Shown piece after piece: positions 1-8,911 of a stretch of DNA of 64,000 nt (positions are counted from its first letter, which is position 1; each line of letters opens with the position of its first letter). Made by a program: the position numbers and the translations under genes. The stretch spans positions 3,348,001-3,412,000 of the forward strand of contig JBAGRP010000001.1 in the NCBI GenBank assembly GCA_036924855.1. Reading direction: 5' to 3'. Source of the DNA: Nitrobacteraceae bacterium AZCC 2146 (GTDB lineage: Bacteria > Pseudomonadota > Alphaproteobacteria > Rhizobiales > Xanthobacteraceae). The notes below the pieces were generated by a model. The model saw only the letters and a program-made list of their open reading frames with translations, was not told the DNA's origin and did not search any database.

Positions 1-75
1 TGCGCCGTGATCATGAAGCGCGTCGACGAGCGGACCCGCTCCAAGACCAGCATCAACGAATTGCTGCGCGACTGA
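1..75 (+). CDS. dapD: DapD C-terminus (partial): tetrahydrodipicolinate N-succinyltransferase
   Basis: Only the last 24 codons and the TGA stop are inside the window; the gene starts upstream. The peptide ends in KRVDERTRSKTSINELLRD, which I recognise as the usual end of rhizobial DapD, the enzyme that succinylates tetrahydrodipicolinate in lysine and diaminopimelate synthesis. The presence of dapE, which removes that succinyl group, about 540 bp downstream on the same strand supports the call. The identification rests on a short tail, so it is good but not certain. Confidence 0.65.
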   Translation, partial: CAVIMKRVDERTRSKTSINELLRD

Positions 76-143
76 TTTACGTTTCGGCCGGTTTGCGCGT
101 ACCATCGCGCAGACCGGATTGAACCGTTGAACTGGGGGCTGCC

Positions 144-617
144 ATGGATTGGAGCACGCTGCTTTTCAGCTTCAAAGGTCGCATCAATCGCGGCAAGTAC
201 TGGCTCGCGATCCTGATCTACATGCTGGTGTGGGTGGCGTTCGTCGCCGCCGCTTTGATGTGGCTTGGCGGATTGAACACCGAGAACCTGTTCAGCATCG
301 CCGGCGCGGGCCTCCTGATCTGGCTTGCCTTGATCGTGCTCATCGTCGCCGGCACATGGTCCGGCTTCGCCACCGGCATCAAGCGGCTGCACGATCGCGA
401 CAAGAGCGGCTGGTGGATTCTGGTGTTCTGGCTTGGGCCCAGTGCGCTGAGCGGCATCGGCAGTTCGCGCGCCGATAGCAGCTTCGTCTTTCACATCGCG
501 GCATTTGCCGTGACCATCTGGGGCTTCGTTGAGCTTGGCTGCCTGCGCGGCACGCCGGGCCCGAACGAATTCGGCCCCGACCCACTCGCCGAACCCAATT
601 ACGCAACAAGGATCTGA
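144..617 (+). CDS. DUF805 family inner-membrane protein
   Basis: A 157-residue protein with the DUF805 pattern: an N-terminal [15 protein letters not shown] segment leading into membrane helices at about residues 19-42 and 50-72, then the conserved [14 protein letters not shown] stretch, and a further hydrophobic segment near 115-133. The C-terminus has the family's [13 protein letters not shown]805 proteins have no established biochemical role. The stop overlaps the dapE start by one base (TGATG), so the two are probably translated together. The gene sits between dapD and dapE, yet nothing in it suggests a step in lysine synthesis. Confidence 0.85.
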   Translation: MDWSTLLFSFKGRINRGKYWLAILIYMLVWVAFVAAALMWLGGLNTENLFSIAGAGLLIWLALIVLIVAGTWSGFATGIKRLHDRDKSGWWILVFWLGPSALSGIGSSRADSSFVFHIAAFAVTIWGFVELGCLRGTPGPNEFGPDPLAEPNYATRI

Positions 618-1786
618 TGTCCACCGACGCCCTCACCATCGCGCAGGACCTGCTGCGGTGCCCCTCGGTAACCCCCGCGGATGCCGGCGCGCTCGGCGTG
701 CTGGAGCGCCTGCTGGGCGCCGCCGGCTTCACCGTGCAGCGCGTCACTTTCAGCGAAGAGGGCACCGCCGATATCGACAACCTCTACGCCCGCATCGGCA
801 CCTCGGCCCCGCATATCAGCTTTGCCGGCCATACCGACGTGGTGCCGCCCGGCGATGAGGCCGCATGGACGCATGGTGCGTTCTCCGGCGACATCAAGGA
901 CGGCTTTCTCTACGGTCGCGGCGCGGTCGACATGAAGGGCGGCATCGCCTGCGGCGTCGCCGCGGCACTGGACTATCTCGCGGCCAACGGCGGCCAACCG
1001 CAAAAGTCCGGTGGGGGCTCGATCTCGTTCCTGATCACCGGCGACGAGGAAGGCATTGCCGTCAACGGCACCGTCAAGCTGCTGCAATGGGCGGCGGCAC
1101 GCGGCGAGAGGTTCGACCACTGCGTGGTCGGCGAGCCCAGCAATGTCGAGGAGATGGGCGACACCATCAAGATCGGCCGCCGCGGCTCGCAGTCCGGCAC
1201 GCTGATCGTCGACGGTGTCCAGGGCCATGTCGCCTATCCACATCGCGCGTCGAATCCGGTGCCGGATATCGCCGCCCTGATCGTGGCGCTGAGCAATGAG
1301 CCGCTCGACAACGGCAACGCGCAATTCCAGCCATCGAACCTTGAATTCACCTCGGTCGATGTCGGCAACACCGCCAGCAATGTGATTCCGGCGCAGGCGC
1401 GCGCCAAATTCAACATCCGCTTCAACGATCATCACACGCAGGAAAGCCTGCGCGAGTTGATCGACAAGCGCGTGGCGGCCGCAGCCGGCAACCGGATTCA
1501 CGCGCATGTGGCGTGGGAGCCGTGCAATGCGGATTCCTTCGTGACAAAGCCCGGCACCTTCACCGATCTCGTGGCGGCGGCGATCGAGGAGGTCACCGGC
1601 CGCAAGCCCGATCTCAACACCGGCGGCGGCACGTCCGATGCGCGCTTCATCACGCGCTACTGCCCGGTGATCGAATTCGGTCTGGTCGGCCAGACCATGC
1701 ATCAGATCGACGAGCGCACGCCGGTGTCCGATCTGGAAAAACTGACTAAAATCTATCGCGGCGTGCTGGATCGGTATTTCGCATGA
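617..1786 (+). CDS. dapE: Succinyl-diaminopimelate desuccinylase DapE
   Basis: A 389-residue M20-family metallopeptidase that hydrolyses N-succinyl-LL-diaminopimelate to LL-diaminopimelate and succinate in the cytoplasm, supplying lysine and peptidoglycan. Zinc-site motifs are in order: [11 protein letters not shown] near residues 70-80, [10 protein letters not shown] near 99-108, the catalytic acidic pair in ITGDEEG near 136-142, and GGGTSDARF followed by GQTMHQIDE near the C-terminus. Length is normal for the family. The ATG overlaps the stop of the DUF805 gene, and its own stop overlaps the next start (ATGA), giving a tight operon with dapD upstream. Confidence 0.97.
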   Translation: MSTDALTIAQDLLRCPSVTPADAGALGVLERLLGAAGFTVQRVTFSEEGTADIDNLYARIGTSAPHISFAGHTDVVPPGDEAAWTHGAFSGDIKDGFLYGRGAVDMKGGIACGVAAALDYLAANGGQPQKSGGGSISFLITGDEEGIAVNGTVKLLQWAAARGERFDHCVVGEPSNVEEMGDTIKIGRRGSQSGTLIVDGVQGHVAYPHRASNPVPDIAALIVALSNEPLDNGNAQFQPSNLEFTSVDVGNTASNVIPAQARAKFNIRFNDHHTQESLRELIDKRVAAAAGNRIHAHVAWEPCNADSFVTKPGTFTDLVAAAIEEVTGRKPDLNTGGGTSDARFITRYCPVIEFGLVGQTMHQIDERTPVSDLEKLTKIYRGVLDRYFA

Positions 1787-2343
1787 CCCAGAAAATTCTC
1801 GTCCTCACCGCGCTCGACGCCGAGCTGGACACCGCCCGTGCGCCGGATGGCATCGAGGTGATCTTCACTGGCGTCGGCAAGATCAACACCACGATCGCTA
1901 CGCTGCTGGCGCTACAGGCGCACAAACCCGCGCTGGTGATCAATTACGGCACCGCCGGGAAAATAAGGGAATCGCTGCACGGGCTGGTTGAGGTCGCCCA
2001 TGTCGTGCAGCGCGACATGATCGCCGAGCCGCTGGCGCCGCGCGGCACCACGCCGTATGCGCCGGAGCTGGACCGGCTGTCGTCCGGCCATGGCGAGGTC
2101 ATCTGCGGCACCGGCGACAGTTTTGTCACGTCCGCCGATCCGTGGCTGAACGCTAATGGCATCGACATCGTCGACATGGAATTGTTCGCCCTGGCCTCGG
2201 TCTGCCGGCACCAGAGCATCCCGTGGCGCGCCTTCAAGTTCATCACCGACGATGCCAATGATTTCGCCCATGAACACTGGACCGCGAATGTCGCGGACGG
2301 ACAGCAGCTGTTCTGGGACGCGGTGAAGAAGCTGAACGGCTAG
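1783..2343 (+). CDS. MTA/SAH nucleosidase-like (PNP/UDP family) protein
   Basis: A 186-residue protein of the purine nucleoside phosphorylase / MTA-SAH nucleosidase fold. Visible features are the start LTALDAELD (equivalent to the conserved acidic residue at the N-terminus of Pfs), [16 protein letters not shown], and the purine/ribose site region [10 protein letters not shown] followed by [10 protein letters not shown] with the catalytic-type Asp. It is about 45 residues shorter than E. coli Pfs, with the middle reduced. It probably hydrolyses methylthioadenosine or a related nucleoside, but the substrate cannot be read from sequence. The start overlaps the dapE stop by 4 nt; the 3' end overlaps convergent truA by 4 nt. 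Confidence 0.8.
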   Translation: MTQKILVLTALDAELDTARAPDGIEVIFTGVGKINTTIATLLALQAHKPALVINYGTAGKIRESLHGLVEVAHVVQRDMIAEPLAPRGTTPYAPELDRLSSGHGEVICGTGDSFVTSADPWLNANGIDIVDMELFALASVCRHQSIPWRAFKFITDDANDFAHEHWTANVADGQQLFWDAVKKLNG

Positions 2344-3077
2344 TAATCCACCCGCACCAGATACAGCCCGTCCGGCGGCGCGACCGGACCGCAGGCGCTG
2401 CGGGTCTTTGCTGCCAGCGCATTGGCCAGATCGTCCGCGCTCCAGCGGCCATGCCCGACCCATACCAATGAGCCCACCATCGAGCGCACCTGACTGTGCA
2501 GGAACGCGCGCGCTGAGGTCACGATGTTGATGGCGTCGCCATCGCGGATGACGTCGAGCTGGTCGAGGGTCCGCAGCGGCGATTTTGCCTGACATTCGGT
2601 GTCGCGAAACGTCGTGAAATCGTGCTTGCCAATCAGGCGCTGCGCCGCTTCATGCATCGCTTCGGCATTGAGCGGCCGCGCCACGCGCCAGACATGGCCG
2701 AGATCGATGGCCAGGTTCGCGCGGCGGTTGACGATGCGATAGACGTAGTGCCGCTTCAACGCGGAAAACCGCGCCTCGAAATCATCCGGCACGATTTCCG
2801 CACTCAACACACCGATCGGATGCGGCCGCAGATGCGCGTTCAGCCCATCGCGCAATCGCCCGGGCACGAATGATCGTTCGATATCGCAATGCGCGACCTG
2901 GCCCAGCGCGTGAACGCCGGCATCGGTGCGCCCGGCGCCGTGGACGCGGACAGCCTCGCCGCAGATTGCCTTGACGGCATCTTCCAGCGCACCCTGCACC
3001 GACGGTCCGTTGTCCTGGACCTGCCAGCCGCAATACGGCGCGCCGTCATATTCGATGAGGAGTTTGTAGCGCGGCAT
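2340..3077 (-). CDS. truA: tRNA pseudouridine(38-40) synthase TruA
   Basis: A 245-residue enzyme that isomerises uridines 38-40 of the tRNA anticodon arm. The N-terminal [19 protein letters not shown] and the catalytic-Asp motif [15 protein letters not shown] are diagnostic, and the C-terminal [13 protein letters not shown] segment is the usual one. An in-frame ATG lies 9 codons upstream, but MPRYK matches the family start, so I chose 3077. The gene follows fmt on the same strand across a 49-nt gap that holds a dispersed repeat. Its stop overlaps the convergent nucleosidase stop. Confidence 0.96.
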   Translation of the reverse strand: MPRYKLLIEYDGAPYCGWQVQDNGPSVQGALEDAVKAICGEAVRVHGAGRTDAGVHALGQVAHCDIERSFVPGRLRDGLNAHLRPHPIGVLSAEIVPDDFEARFSALKRHYVYRIVNRRANLAIDLGHVWRVARPLNAEAMHEAAQRLIGKHDFTTFRDTECQAKSPLRTLDQLDVIRDGDAINIVTSARAFLHSQVRSMVGSLVWVGHGRWSADDLANALAAKTRSACGPVAPPDGLYLVRVDY

Positions 3078-3082
3078 CAGGG

Positions 3083-3125
3083 CATGATCCCGAAGAGTGG
3101 ACACCGGTTTTCGGAAAAGATCATG
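3083..3125. repeat. Short dispersed palindromic repeat between fmt and truA
   Basis: The fmt-truA gap is filled by an imperfect palindrome: outer arms CATGATC (3083-3089) and GATCATG (3119-3125), inner arms CCGAA (3090-3094) and TTCGG (3110-3114), around a GTGGACACCGG centre. From memory, elements of this type (ATGATCCCGAAAAGTGG...TTTTCGG...GATCAT) are common intergenic repeats in Bradyrhizobium and Rhodopseudomonas. Here it lies inside what is otherwise an fmt-truA operon and could form an intercistronic hairpin. Confidence 0.6.
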
Positions 3126-3126
3126 A

Positions 3127-4059
3127 TCAAGATAACCGCAGCGGCGGCTTCAGCGGCGTGCCGCGCAGGAAATCGCCGGCCTTCATCGGCTGCTTGCCGG
3201 CGCGCTGCAGATCGAGAATCCGGATCGCGCCGTCGCCGCAGGCAATCGTCAGCCGATCGTCGAGCAGGTCGCCCGGCGCGCCGCGACCTTCGGCGAGCGC
3301 GCAGCGCAGGATTTTTACGCGCACGGCCTCGCCCTCGATCGGCACTTCGCACCACGCGCCGGGAAATGGCGACAGGCCGTGGATATGCCGCAGCACCTCG
3401 CGCGCCGGTTTGCTCCAGTCGATCTTCGCTTCGGCCTTGTCGATCTTGGCGGCATAGGTGACACCGACCTCGCTCTGCTTGCTGAGCTGCAGCCGGCCGC
3501 GCTCCAGCGCGCCCATCGCCCGCACCATCAGGTCGGCGCCGAGCGGCGCCAGCGCGTCATGCAGGTCGGTGGCAGTCATGGCGTCGGTGATGGCGATCCT
3601 CTCGGCCATCGCCACGTCGCCGGTGTCGAGCCCGACATCCATCTTCATCACCATCACGCCGCTCTCGGCATCGCCTTCCATGATAGCGCGGTTGATCGGG
3701 GCTGCGCCGCGCCAGCGCGGCAGCAGCGAGCCGTGCAGGTTGAAGCAGCCCATTGACGGTACATCGAGAATGTTCTGCGGCAGGATCATGCCATAGGCGA
3801 CCACCACCGCAGCGTCCGCCTCATGGCTGCGAAACGTCGCTTCGGCCTCCGGCGTCTTCAAGGTCGTCGGCGTCAGCACGGGGATACCGAGCCGCGTCGC
3901 CTCGAGTTCCACCGGCGTCGGCTGCAGCTTCATGCCGCGCCCGGCGGGTTTTGCGACGCGCGTGTAAACCGCCACGATCTCATGACCATGGGCGACAAGC
4001 TCGAGCAGCGTCGGCACCGCGAAATCCGGCGTGCCCATGAAGATCAAACGAAGCGACAT
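3127..4059 (-). CDS. fmt: Methionyl-tRNA formyltransferase
   Basis: A 310-residue enzyme that formylates initiator Met-tRNA using 10-formyltetrahydrofolate. The N-terminal Rossmann-like domain starts [17 protein letters not shown]. The formyl-transfer site motif is [21 protein letters not shown] near residue 110, followed by [14 protein letters not shown]. The C-terminal OB-like tRNA-binding domain occupies about residues 205-305. It lies directly downstream of def on the same strand, which is the classic def-fmt pairing: Fmt adds the formyl group that Def removes. Confidence 0.97.
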   Translation of the reverse strand: MSLRLIFMGTPDFAVPTLLELVAHGHEIVAVYTRVAKPAGRGMKLQPTPVELEATRLGIPVLTPTTLKTPEAEATFRSHEADAAVVVAYGMILPQNILDVPSMGCFNLHGSLLPRWRGAAPINRAIMEGDAESGVMVMKMDVGLDTGDVAMAERIAITDAMTATDLHDALAPLGADLMVRAMGALERGRLQLSKQSEVGVTYAAKIDKAEAKIDWSKPAREVLRHIHGLSPFPGAWCEVPIEGEAVRVKILRCALAEGRGAPGDLLDDRLTIACGDGAIRILDLQRAGKQPMKAGDFLRGTPLKPPLRLS

Positions 4060-4096
4060 ATGCCGGAACCGATCTGTTGCAGAAGTCGGCCGGAGA

Positions 4097-4618
4097 TTAC
4101 TCCCCTGCCCGCTTCGCCTGCTTCGTAAATTTCTTCAGCACGCGGTCGCGCTTCAGCTTGGAGAGGTAATCGACAAACAGCACGCCGTTGAGGTGGTCGA
4201 TCTCGTGCTGGATGCAGGTGGCGAACAGGCCGTCGGCGTCTTCCTCGTGCATCTTGCCGTCAAGGTCCATAAAGCGGATCCGGACCTGCGCGGGGCGCTC
4301 GACCTCCTCGTAATATTCCGGGATCGACAGGCAGCCTTCCTCGTAGACCGAGAATTCCTCCGACGACGACAAAATCTCGGGGTTGATGAAGACCCTCGGC
4401 TTGGCGCCGGTCTCGTCTTCCTTCTTGGCGAGATCCATGGTGATCAGCCGCAGCGGCACCGCGACCTGGATTGCCGCCAGGCCAATGCCAGGCGCGTCAT
4501 ACATGGTCTCGAACATGTCGTCGGCGAGCTTGCGCACCTCCGCCGTTACCGTTTCGATCGGTTTGGAGACGAGCCGCAACTGTTTGTCCGGCAGGATGAT
4601 GATTTCACGAATGGCCAT
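4097..4618 (-). CDS. def: Peptide deformylase
   Basis: A 173-residue metal-dependent deformylase that removes the N-formyl group from nascent proteins. All three family motifs are present: [23 protein letters not shown] (metal-ligand Cys) and QHEIDHLNG (HExxH). The start at [11 protein letters not shown] is the family start; an in-frame ATG 12 codons upstream gives a non-conserved leader and was rejected. Upstream is a 232-bp divergent gap shared with rmuC that carries a phased CtrA-box array, so def/fmt/truA transcription may start inside or next to it. Confidence 0.97.
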   Translation of the reverse strand: MAIREIIILPDKQLRLVSKPIETVTAEVRKLADDMFETMYDAPGIGLAAIQVAVPLRLITMDLAKKEDETGAKPRVFINPEILSSSEEFSVYEEGCLSIPEYYEEVERPAQVRIRFMDLDGKMHEEDADGLFATCIQHEIDHLNGVLFVDYLSKLKRDRVLKKFTKQAKRAGE

Positions 4619-4684
4619 ATCGGGCGATTTAATCCGCGCGCCAGCCGGGGTCAATGCGCGGGCGGCAGTTGGTTCCGACGGGAT

Positions 4685-4784
4685 TTAACCGGCTGTTAAC
4701 CAAGGAAATTAGGCTGGCGTTAACCACGTCTGTTAAGCGCGCCTTAAGCATGATTTTTAAGATCCTGTTAACCATGAAAATTAG
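4685..4784. promoter_or_regulatory. Phased array of CtrA-type boxes (TTAA-N7-TTAA)
   Basis: Three exact TTAA-N7-TTAA sites lie at 4685-4699, 4733-4747 and 4757-4771, and a one-mismatch site (TTAG-N7-TTAA) at 4709-4723. First half-sites step at 24 bp (TTAA at 4696, 4720, 4744 and 4768). Seen as a tandem repeat, the unit is TTAA-N9-TTAR-N7, repeated four times. TTAA(C)-N7-TTAA(C) is the established full binding site of the cell-cycle regulator CtrA in alphaproteobacteria. The array sits in the def/rmuC divergent gap, 80-166 bp before rmuC. Binding is inferred, not shown. Confidence 0.75.
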
Positions 4785-4850
4785 CCTTTCATTCACCATA
4801 AATGTTCCCTCTTCGTTCGCGTTACCTGCCGAATCGGCTACAAGGGCGGG

Positions 4851-6065
4851 ATGAACGAGATCCTTTTCACGATCGGCGATACGCCGGTAACCGCAGGCGT
4901 GGCGCTGATCGGCTTCGGCGCGCTGGCGCTGGCGCTTTTGCTGACCATCGCCATCGTCATTGCCCGCTCCGGCGGCCGGGGCGCTGCCACGGCGATGGCG
5001 CAGGCGATCCGCGCCGACGAGCTTGAAGAGCGCTTGAGCGAAATGATGCGGGCGCAGAACGAGGCCACCGGCCGCGTCGACGCCATGGGCCAGGCGCTGG
5101 CCAACCGGCAGGCCGAGATGGGGCGCGCCGTGACCGAGCGGCTGGATTCGGTGACCCATCGGGTCGGCCAGTCGATGGAGCAGACCACGCGCAACACCAT
5201 GGACAGTTTGCGGGTGCTGCACGAGCGGCTCGGCATCATCGACAACGCCCACAAGAACCTCACCGACCTCACCTCGCAGGTGACGACCTTGCGCGACGTG
5301 CTCGCCAACAAGCAGTCGCGCGGCGCGTTCGGCCAGGCGCGGATGGAAACTATCGTCAAGGACGGCATGCCGAACGGCGCCTATGCGTTCCAGCACACGC
5401 TCACGTCCGGCAAGCGGCCGGATTGCGTGATCTTCCTGCCGGACCAGCGGCCGTTGTGCATCGACGCGAAATTCCCGCTCGAAGCAGTGACCGCGCTGCA
5501 TGACGCCCGTTCCGACGAGGAAAAGAAATTCGCCGCGCAACGGCTGCGCGCCGACGTGATGAAGCATGTCAGCGATATCTCGGAAAAATACCTGATCGCC
5601 GGCGAGACCCAGGACACCGCGCTGATGTTCGTGCCGTCGGAATCGGTCTACGCCGAAATCCATGACGGTTTCGACGACATCATCCAGAAGGCCTACCGTG
5701 CCCGCGTCGTGCTGGTATCGCCGTCGCTGCTGATGCTGGCGATCCAGGTGATGCAGCAGATCCTGAAGGATGCGCGGATGCGCGACGCCGCCGACCAGAT
5801 CCGCACCGAGGTGATGAACCTCGGCGACGATCTCGGCCGCCTGCGCGACCGCGTGCTGAAGCTACAGACCCACTTTGGCCAGGCCAATGAAGACGTCCGC
5901 CAGATCCTGATTTCCGCCGACAAGATCGAAAAACGCGCCGGACGGATCGAGGAACTGGATTTCAGCAAGAGCGAGCCAGCCGTGGAAGCTGTTCCGCTCG
6001 CAGCCAAAGCCGCTGTTCCCGACATGTTTTCGCCGCTGCCGCGCAAGCTGCAGGCGGGGGAATAG
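4851..6065 (+). CDS. rmuC: DNA recombination protein RmuC
   Basis: A 404-residue RmuC family protein. An N-terminal membrane anchor at about residues 15-38 (VALIGFGALALALLLTIAIVIA) is followed by a coiled-coil-like region at about 50-140. The conserved RmuC core begins near 165 with GQARMETIVKDGMP and includes PDCVIFLPDQRPLCIDAKFPLEA, which looks like the acidic/Lys core of a PD-(D/E)xK-like nuclease fold. E. coli RmuC limits recombination between short inverted repeats; the mechanism is not settled. Divergent from def, with a CtrA-box array upstream suggesting cell-cycle control. Confidence 0.93.
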   Translation: MNEILFTIGDTPVTAGVALIGFGALALALLLTIAIVIARSGGRGAATAMAQAIRADELEERLSEMMRAQNEATGRVDAMGQALANRQAEMGRAVTERLDSVTHRVGQSMEQTTRNTMDSLRVLHERLGIIDNAHKNLTDLTSQVTTLRDVLANKQSRGAFGQARMETIVKDGMPNGAYAFQHTLTSGKRPDCVIFLPDQRPLCIDAKFPLEAVTALHDARSDEEKKFAAQRLRADVMKHVSDISEKYLIAGETQDTALMFVPSESVYAEIHDGFDDIIQKAYRARVVLVSPSLLMLAIQVMQQILKDARMRDAADQIRTEVMNLGDDLGRLRDRVLKLQTHFGQANEDVRQILISADKIEKRAGRIEELDFSKSEPAVEAVPLAAKAAVPDMFSPLPRKLQAGE

Positions 6066-6107
6066 GCCACAGGCGTCGTTGCCGCCCGAATCTGCTAGCA
6101 CTGGGGC

Positions 6108-7478
6108 ATGACTAGCGCGCCTGACAGCCTGCCCGACGCCATCCTCGCCCCAAAGCCCCGCGCCACCTGGCGCGAGGGAATGGCGGTGTATTTGCAGCCA
6201 CGGGTGCTGATCGTGCTGCTGCTCGGCTTTTCCTCTGGGCTGCCGCTGGCGCTGTCCGGTTCGACGCTGCTGGTCTGGATGCGGGAATCCGGCGTCGATC
6301 TCAAGACCATCGGGCTGTTCGCGCTGGTCGGCACGCCCTACACGCTGAAATTCATCTGGGCGCCTTTGGTCGACGCGCTGCATGTACCGTTCTTCACGCG
6401 CCGCTTCGGGCGCCGCCGCGGCTGGCTGGTGTTTTCGCAACTGCTGCTGATCGCGGCGATCCTGCTACTGGCGCTGACCGATCCTGCGCACTCGCCATTG
6501 TTTGTAGCGCTCGGCGCACTGCTGGTGGCGGCGATGTCGTCGACGCAGGACATCGTGGTCGATGCGTTCCGGGTCGAAAGCCTGCCGGAGAGCGAACAGG
6601 CCGCCGGCATGGCGTCCTATGTCGCGGCCTATCGCGTCGGCATGCTGGTCTCTACCGCCGGGGCGCTGTTCCTGGTCAGTGCGTTCGAGAGCACGGGCAT
6701 CGCACGATCCTCGGCCTGGATGGGGGGCTATGTCGCGATGGCGGCGATGGTGCTGATCGGCACCGTTACCGCGCTCGCCGCCACCGAGCCCGCGCAATCC
6801 GCCCGCGCCGAACAGGTCACCCGCGCCGACACCGCCTTCAGGCGCGTCACGCAGGCGGCCTTCGGCGCGCTGTCGGAATTCCTCGCCCGCAACGATGCCT
6901 GGGCGGCGCTGATTTTCGTGGTGTTGTTCAAATTCACCGACGCGTTTTCCGGCACCATGACCGCACCGTTCGTGATCGATCTCGGTTTTACGCGCAACGA
7001 CTACGCCGCCATCGTCAAGGGCGTCGGCCTCGCCGCCACCCTGATCGGCGGCTTCGCCGGCGGCTTCGTCGCGCGGCGCTATTCACTGGCGACAAGTCTC
7101 TGGATCGGCGGCGTGCTGCAGGCGGTGGCCAACCTGTCGTTCTCGTGGCTGGCCATCGTCGGCGTCAATCAATGGGCGCTGGCGTTTGCGATCACGGCGG
7201 AGAATTTCACCAGCGCCATCGGCACCGTGATCTTCGTCGCCTACCTGTCGGCGCTGTGCCAGAATCCGCTGCACACCGCCACGCAATACGCGCTGCTCAC
7301 CGCACTCGCCGCGGTCGGCCGCACCTATCTGTCATCCGGCGCCGGCTTCGTCGCCAGCGCCACCGGCTGGCCGATCTTCTTTGCGATCTGCGTGCTGGTC
7401 GCGGTGCCGAGCCTGATCCTGCTACTATGGCTGCAGCGCCGCGGACATTTCGAGACGCTGGGGACGGTACGGATCTAG
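6108..7478 (+). CDS. ampG: AmpG-like muropeptide MFS permease
   Basis: A 456-residue major facilitator protein with about 12-14 hydrophobic segments. The N-terminal half has the AmpG signature: YLQPRVLIVLLLGFSSGLPLAL, then GLFALVGTPYTLKFIWAPLVD, and GRRRGWLVFSQ at the cytoplasmic loop; SSTQDIVVDAFRVE is also typical. AmpG imports anhydromuropeptides released by cell-wall turnover and so feeds recycling. No amp regulator or beta-lactamase gene is adjacent. It follows rmuC by 42 nt and may be co-transcribed. Confidence 0.88.
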   Translation: MTSAPDSLPDAILAPKPRATWREGMAVYLQPRVLIVLLLGFSSGLPLALSGSTLLVWMRESGVDLKTIGLFALVGTPYTLKFIWAPLVDALHVPFFTRRFGRRRGWLVFSQLLLIAAILLLALTDPAHSPLFVALGALLVAAMSSTQDIVVDAFRVESLPESEQAAGMASYVAAYRVGMLVSTAGALFLVSAFESTGIARSSAWMGGYVAMAAMVLIGTVTALAATEPAQSARAEQVTRADTAFRRVTQAAFGALSEFLARNDAWAALIFVVLFKFTDAFSGTMTAPFVIDLGFTRNDYAAIVKGVGLAATLIGGFAGGFVARRYSLATSLWIGGVLQAVANLSFSWLAIVGVNQWALAFAITAENFTSAIGTVIFVAYLSALCQNPLHTATQYALLTALAAVGRTYLSSGAGFVASATGWPIFFAICVLVAVPSLILLLWLQRRGHFETLGTVRI

Positions 7479-7486
7479 CTCAAACG

Positions 7487-7930
7487 CTAGTTCGGCTTCG
7501 TCACCACGCTCCATTTCGTCACCAGCGCTTCGCTCATCTGCCCGGCCTGTTCGGCGCAGGCAACCTCGGTGACTTTTAGCGAGACTTCCTTGCCGACCAG
7601 CTTCTTCAGCTCCGTCGCCTGGGCATCGTTGGCGGTGACGATCTCGAACGTCTCGGGGCCGGTCTCCAGATTGCACAGGCCGGCCGGCGCCGGCAGCCGG
7701 CGCGGCTCGCTGACGAGCTGGAAGGTGTTGACCCGCTTGCCCTTCGGCGCGCGCACGCGCATCGCGTTGAGCTGCCCGCTCAACACATCGCCGGCCTTCA
7801 TCATTTTGGGCGCGACGGAGGCAGCAGGCGGCTGCGGTGTTTGTGCCCGCGCGTCGCAAGCGCCTGCAGCCACAATCGCCAACACAGCCGCGGTAAAGGA
7901 GGACAATTTAGAAAAGCCAGGTCGTATCAT
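7487..7930 (-). CDS. Small secreted protein of unknown function
   Basis: A 147-residue protein with a likely Sec signal peptide (MIRPGFSKLSSFTAAVLAIVAAGACDARA, cleavage after ARA or AQ). The mature part has a Pro/Ala-rich start, one central Cys in GLCNLETGPETFEIVT and another in VTEVACAEQ, which could form a disulfide. I do not recognise a named domain. It is the last gene of the dnaX-ybaB-recR minus-strand group, 17 nt after recR, but nothing links it to repair. Its 3' end lies 8 nt from convergent ampG. Confidence 0.75.
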   Translation of the reverse strand: MIRPGFSKLSSFTAAVLAIVAAGACDARAQTPQPPAASVAPKMMKAGDVLSGQLNAMRVRAPKGKRVNTFQLVSEPRRLPAPAGLCNLETGPETFEIVTANDAQATELKKLVGKEVSLKVTEVACAEQAGQMSEALVTKWSVVTKPN

Positions 7931-7947
7931 CAGTTCTCTTCCAATAC

Positions 7948-8553
7948 TTAAAACAGCGTCCGCTGCCGCATCGCGGCGGACAGCGTGCCTTCGTCGAGGT
8001 AATCGAGTTCGCCGCCGACCGGCACGCCATGCGCCAGCCGCGTCACCTTCACGCCGGCCTCCTGCAACAGGTCGGTGATGTAATGCGCGGTGGTCTGGCC
8101 ATCGACCGTGGCATTCAGCGCCAGGATGATTTCCGTGACCCTGGTGTCATGCGCACGCGACACCAGTGCGTCGATGGTGAGGTCCTGCGGACCGACGCCG
8201 TCGAGCGGCGACAGCGTCGCGCCAAGCACGTGATATTGCCCGGTGGTGGCGTTGGCGCGCTCCAGCGCCCACAGGTCGGACACGTCGGCGACCACCACGA
8301 TGATCGAGGGATCGCGGCGCGGATCGGTGCAGATGGTGCAGGGATTTTGCGTGTCGATGTTGCCGCAGGTCTTGCAGACCTGAATCTTGTCGATCGCCAC
8401 CTGCAAGGCACCGGCGAGCGGCGTCATCAGCGCCTCGCGCTTCTTGATCAGATGCAGCGCCGCGCGCCGCGCCGAGCGCGGCCCAAGCCCCGGCAGCCGC
8501 GCCAGCAGCTGAATCAGTTTTTCGATTTCCGGTCCGGCAACGCCAGCAGCCAT
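7948..8553 (-). CDS. recR: Recombination mediator RecR
   Basis: A 201-residue RecFOR-pathway protein that helps load RecA onto gapped DNA. Domains in order: helix-hairpin-helix region with [19 protein letters not shown] (about 15-35), the four-Cys zinc motif [16 protein letters not shown] (about 59-74), and a TOPRIM domain starting [16 protein letters not shown]. The start at [13 protein letters not shown] matches family members; an upstream in-frame ATG would add 11 non-conserved residues overlapping ybaB. It follows ybaB by 1 nt, the conserved dnaX-ybaB-recR order. Confidence 0.97.
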   Translation of the reverse strand: MAAGVAGPEIEKLIQLLARLPGLGPRSARRAALHLIKKREALMTPLAGALQVAIDKIQVCKTCGNIDTQNPCTICTDPRRDPSIIVVVADVSDLWALERANATTGQYHVLGATLSPLDGVGPQDLTIDALVSRAHDTRVTEIILALNATVDGQTTAHYITDLLQEAGVKVTRLAHGVPVGGELDYLDEGTLSAAMRQRTLF

Positions 8554-8554
8554 C

Positions 8555-8875
8555 TCAGGTAAGGCCCAGCCCCGGCGGCAGGCCAAGGCCGCCGGTCAGC
8601 GCCTGCATCTTCTCCTGCATCGCGGCTTCGGCCTTGCGGCGGGCGTCGCCGAGCGCGGTGACCAGCAAGTCCTCGAGAATCTCGCGCTCGTCGGCCTTCA
8701 TCAGCGACGGGTCAATCTTCACCGCCTTCACTTCGGTCTTCGCGGTCATCCGAACGGTGACGAGGCCACCGCCGGACATGCCCTCGACCTCGACGTGGTC
8801 GAGTTCGTCCTGCATCGCCTTCATCTTCGATTGCAGCTGCGCCGCCTGCTTCATCATGCCGAGAAAATCAGCCAT
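8555..8875 (-). CDS. YbaB/EbfC nucleoid-associated protein
   Basis: A 106-residue YbaB/EbfC protein: helical N-terminus [22 protein letters not shown], central [25 protein letters not shown] and C-terminal helices, all typical. Members form DNA-binding dimers and are thought to act as nucleoid-associated proteins. The location between dnaX and recR is one of the most conserved bacterial gene orders and fits a role near replication and repair, although its exact function is unproven. Confidence 0.95.
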   Translation of the reverse strand: MADFLGMMKQAAQLQSKMKAMQDELDHVEVEGMSGGGLVTVRMTAKTEVKAVKIDPSLMKADEREILEDLLVTALGDARRKAEAAMQEKMQALTGGLGLPPGLGLT

Positions 8876-8911
8876 GAAAATTTCCTTCGAATGGTTTTAT
8901 TACGAATGGTT

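Noticed and set aside
599..1702. A 367-codon open frame on the minus strand opposite dapE
   Set aside because: It mirrors the dapE codons, has Arg/Gly/Asp-rich low-information sequence and no family motif; dapE is certain.
4654..4854. A 66-codon frame with 8-residue periodic repeats (LTKEIRLA, LTTSVKRA ...) in the def-rmuC gap
   Set aside because: The periodicity comes from the 24-bp CtrA-box array; there is no ribosome site and the array explains the sequence better than a peptide.
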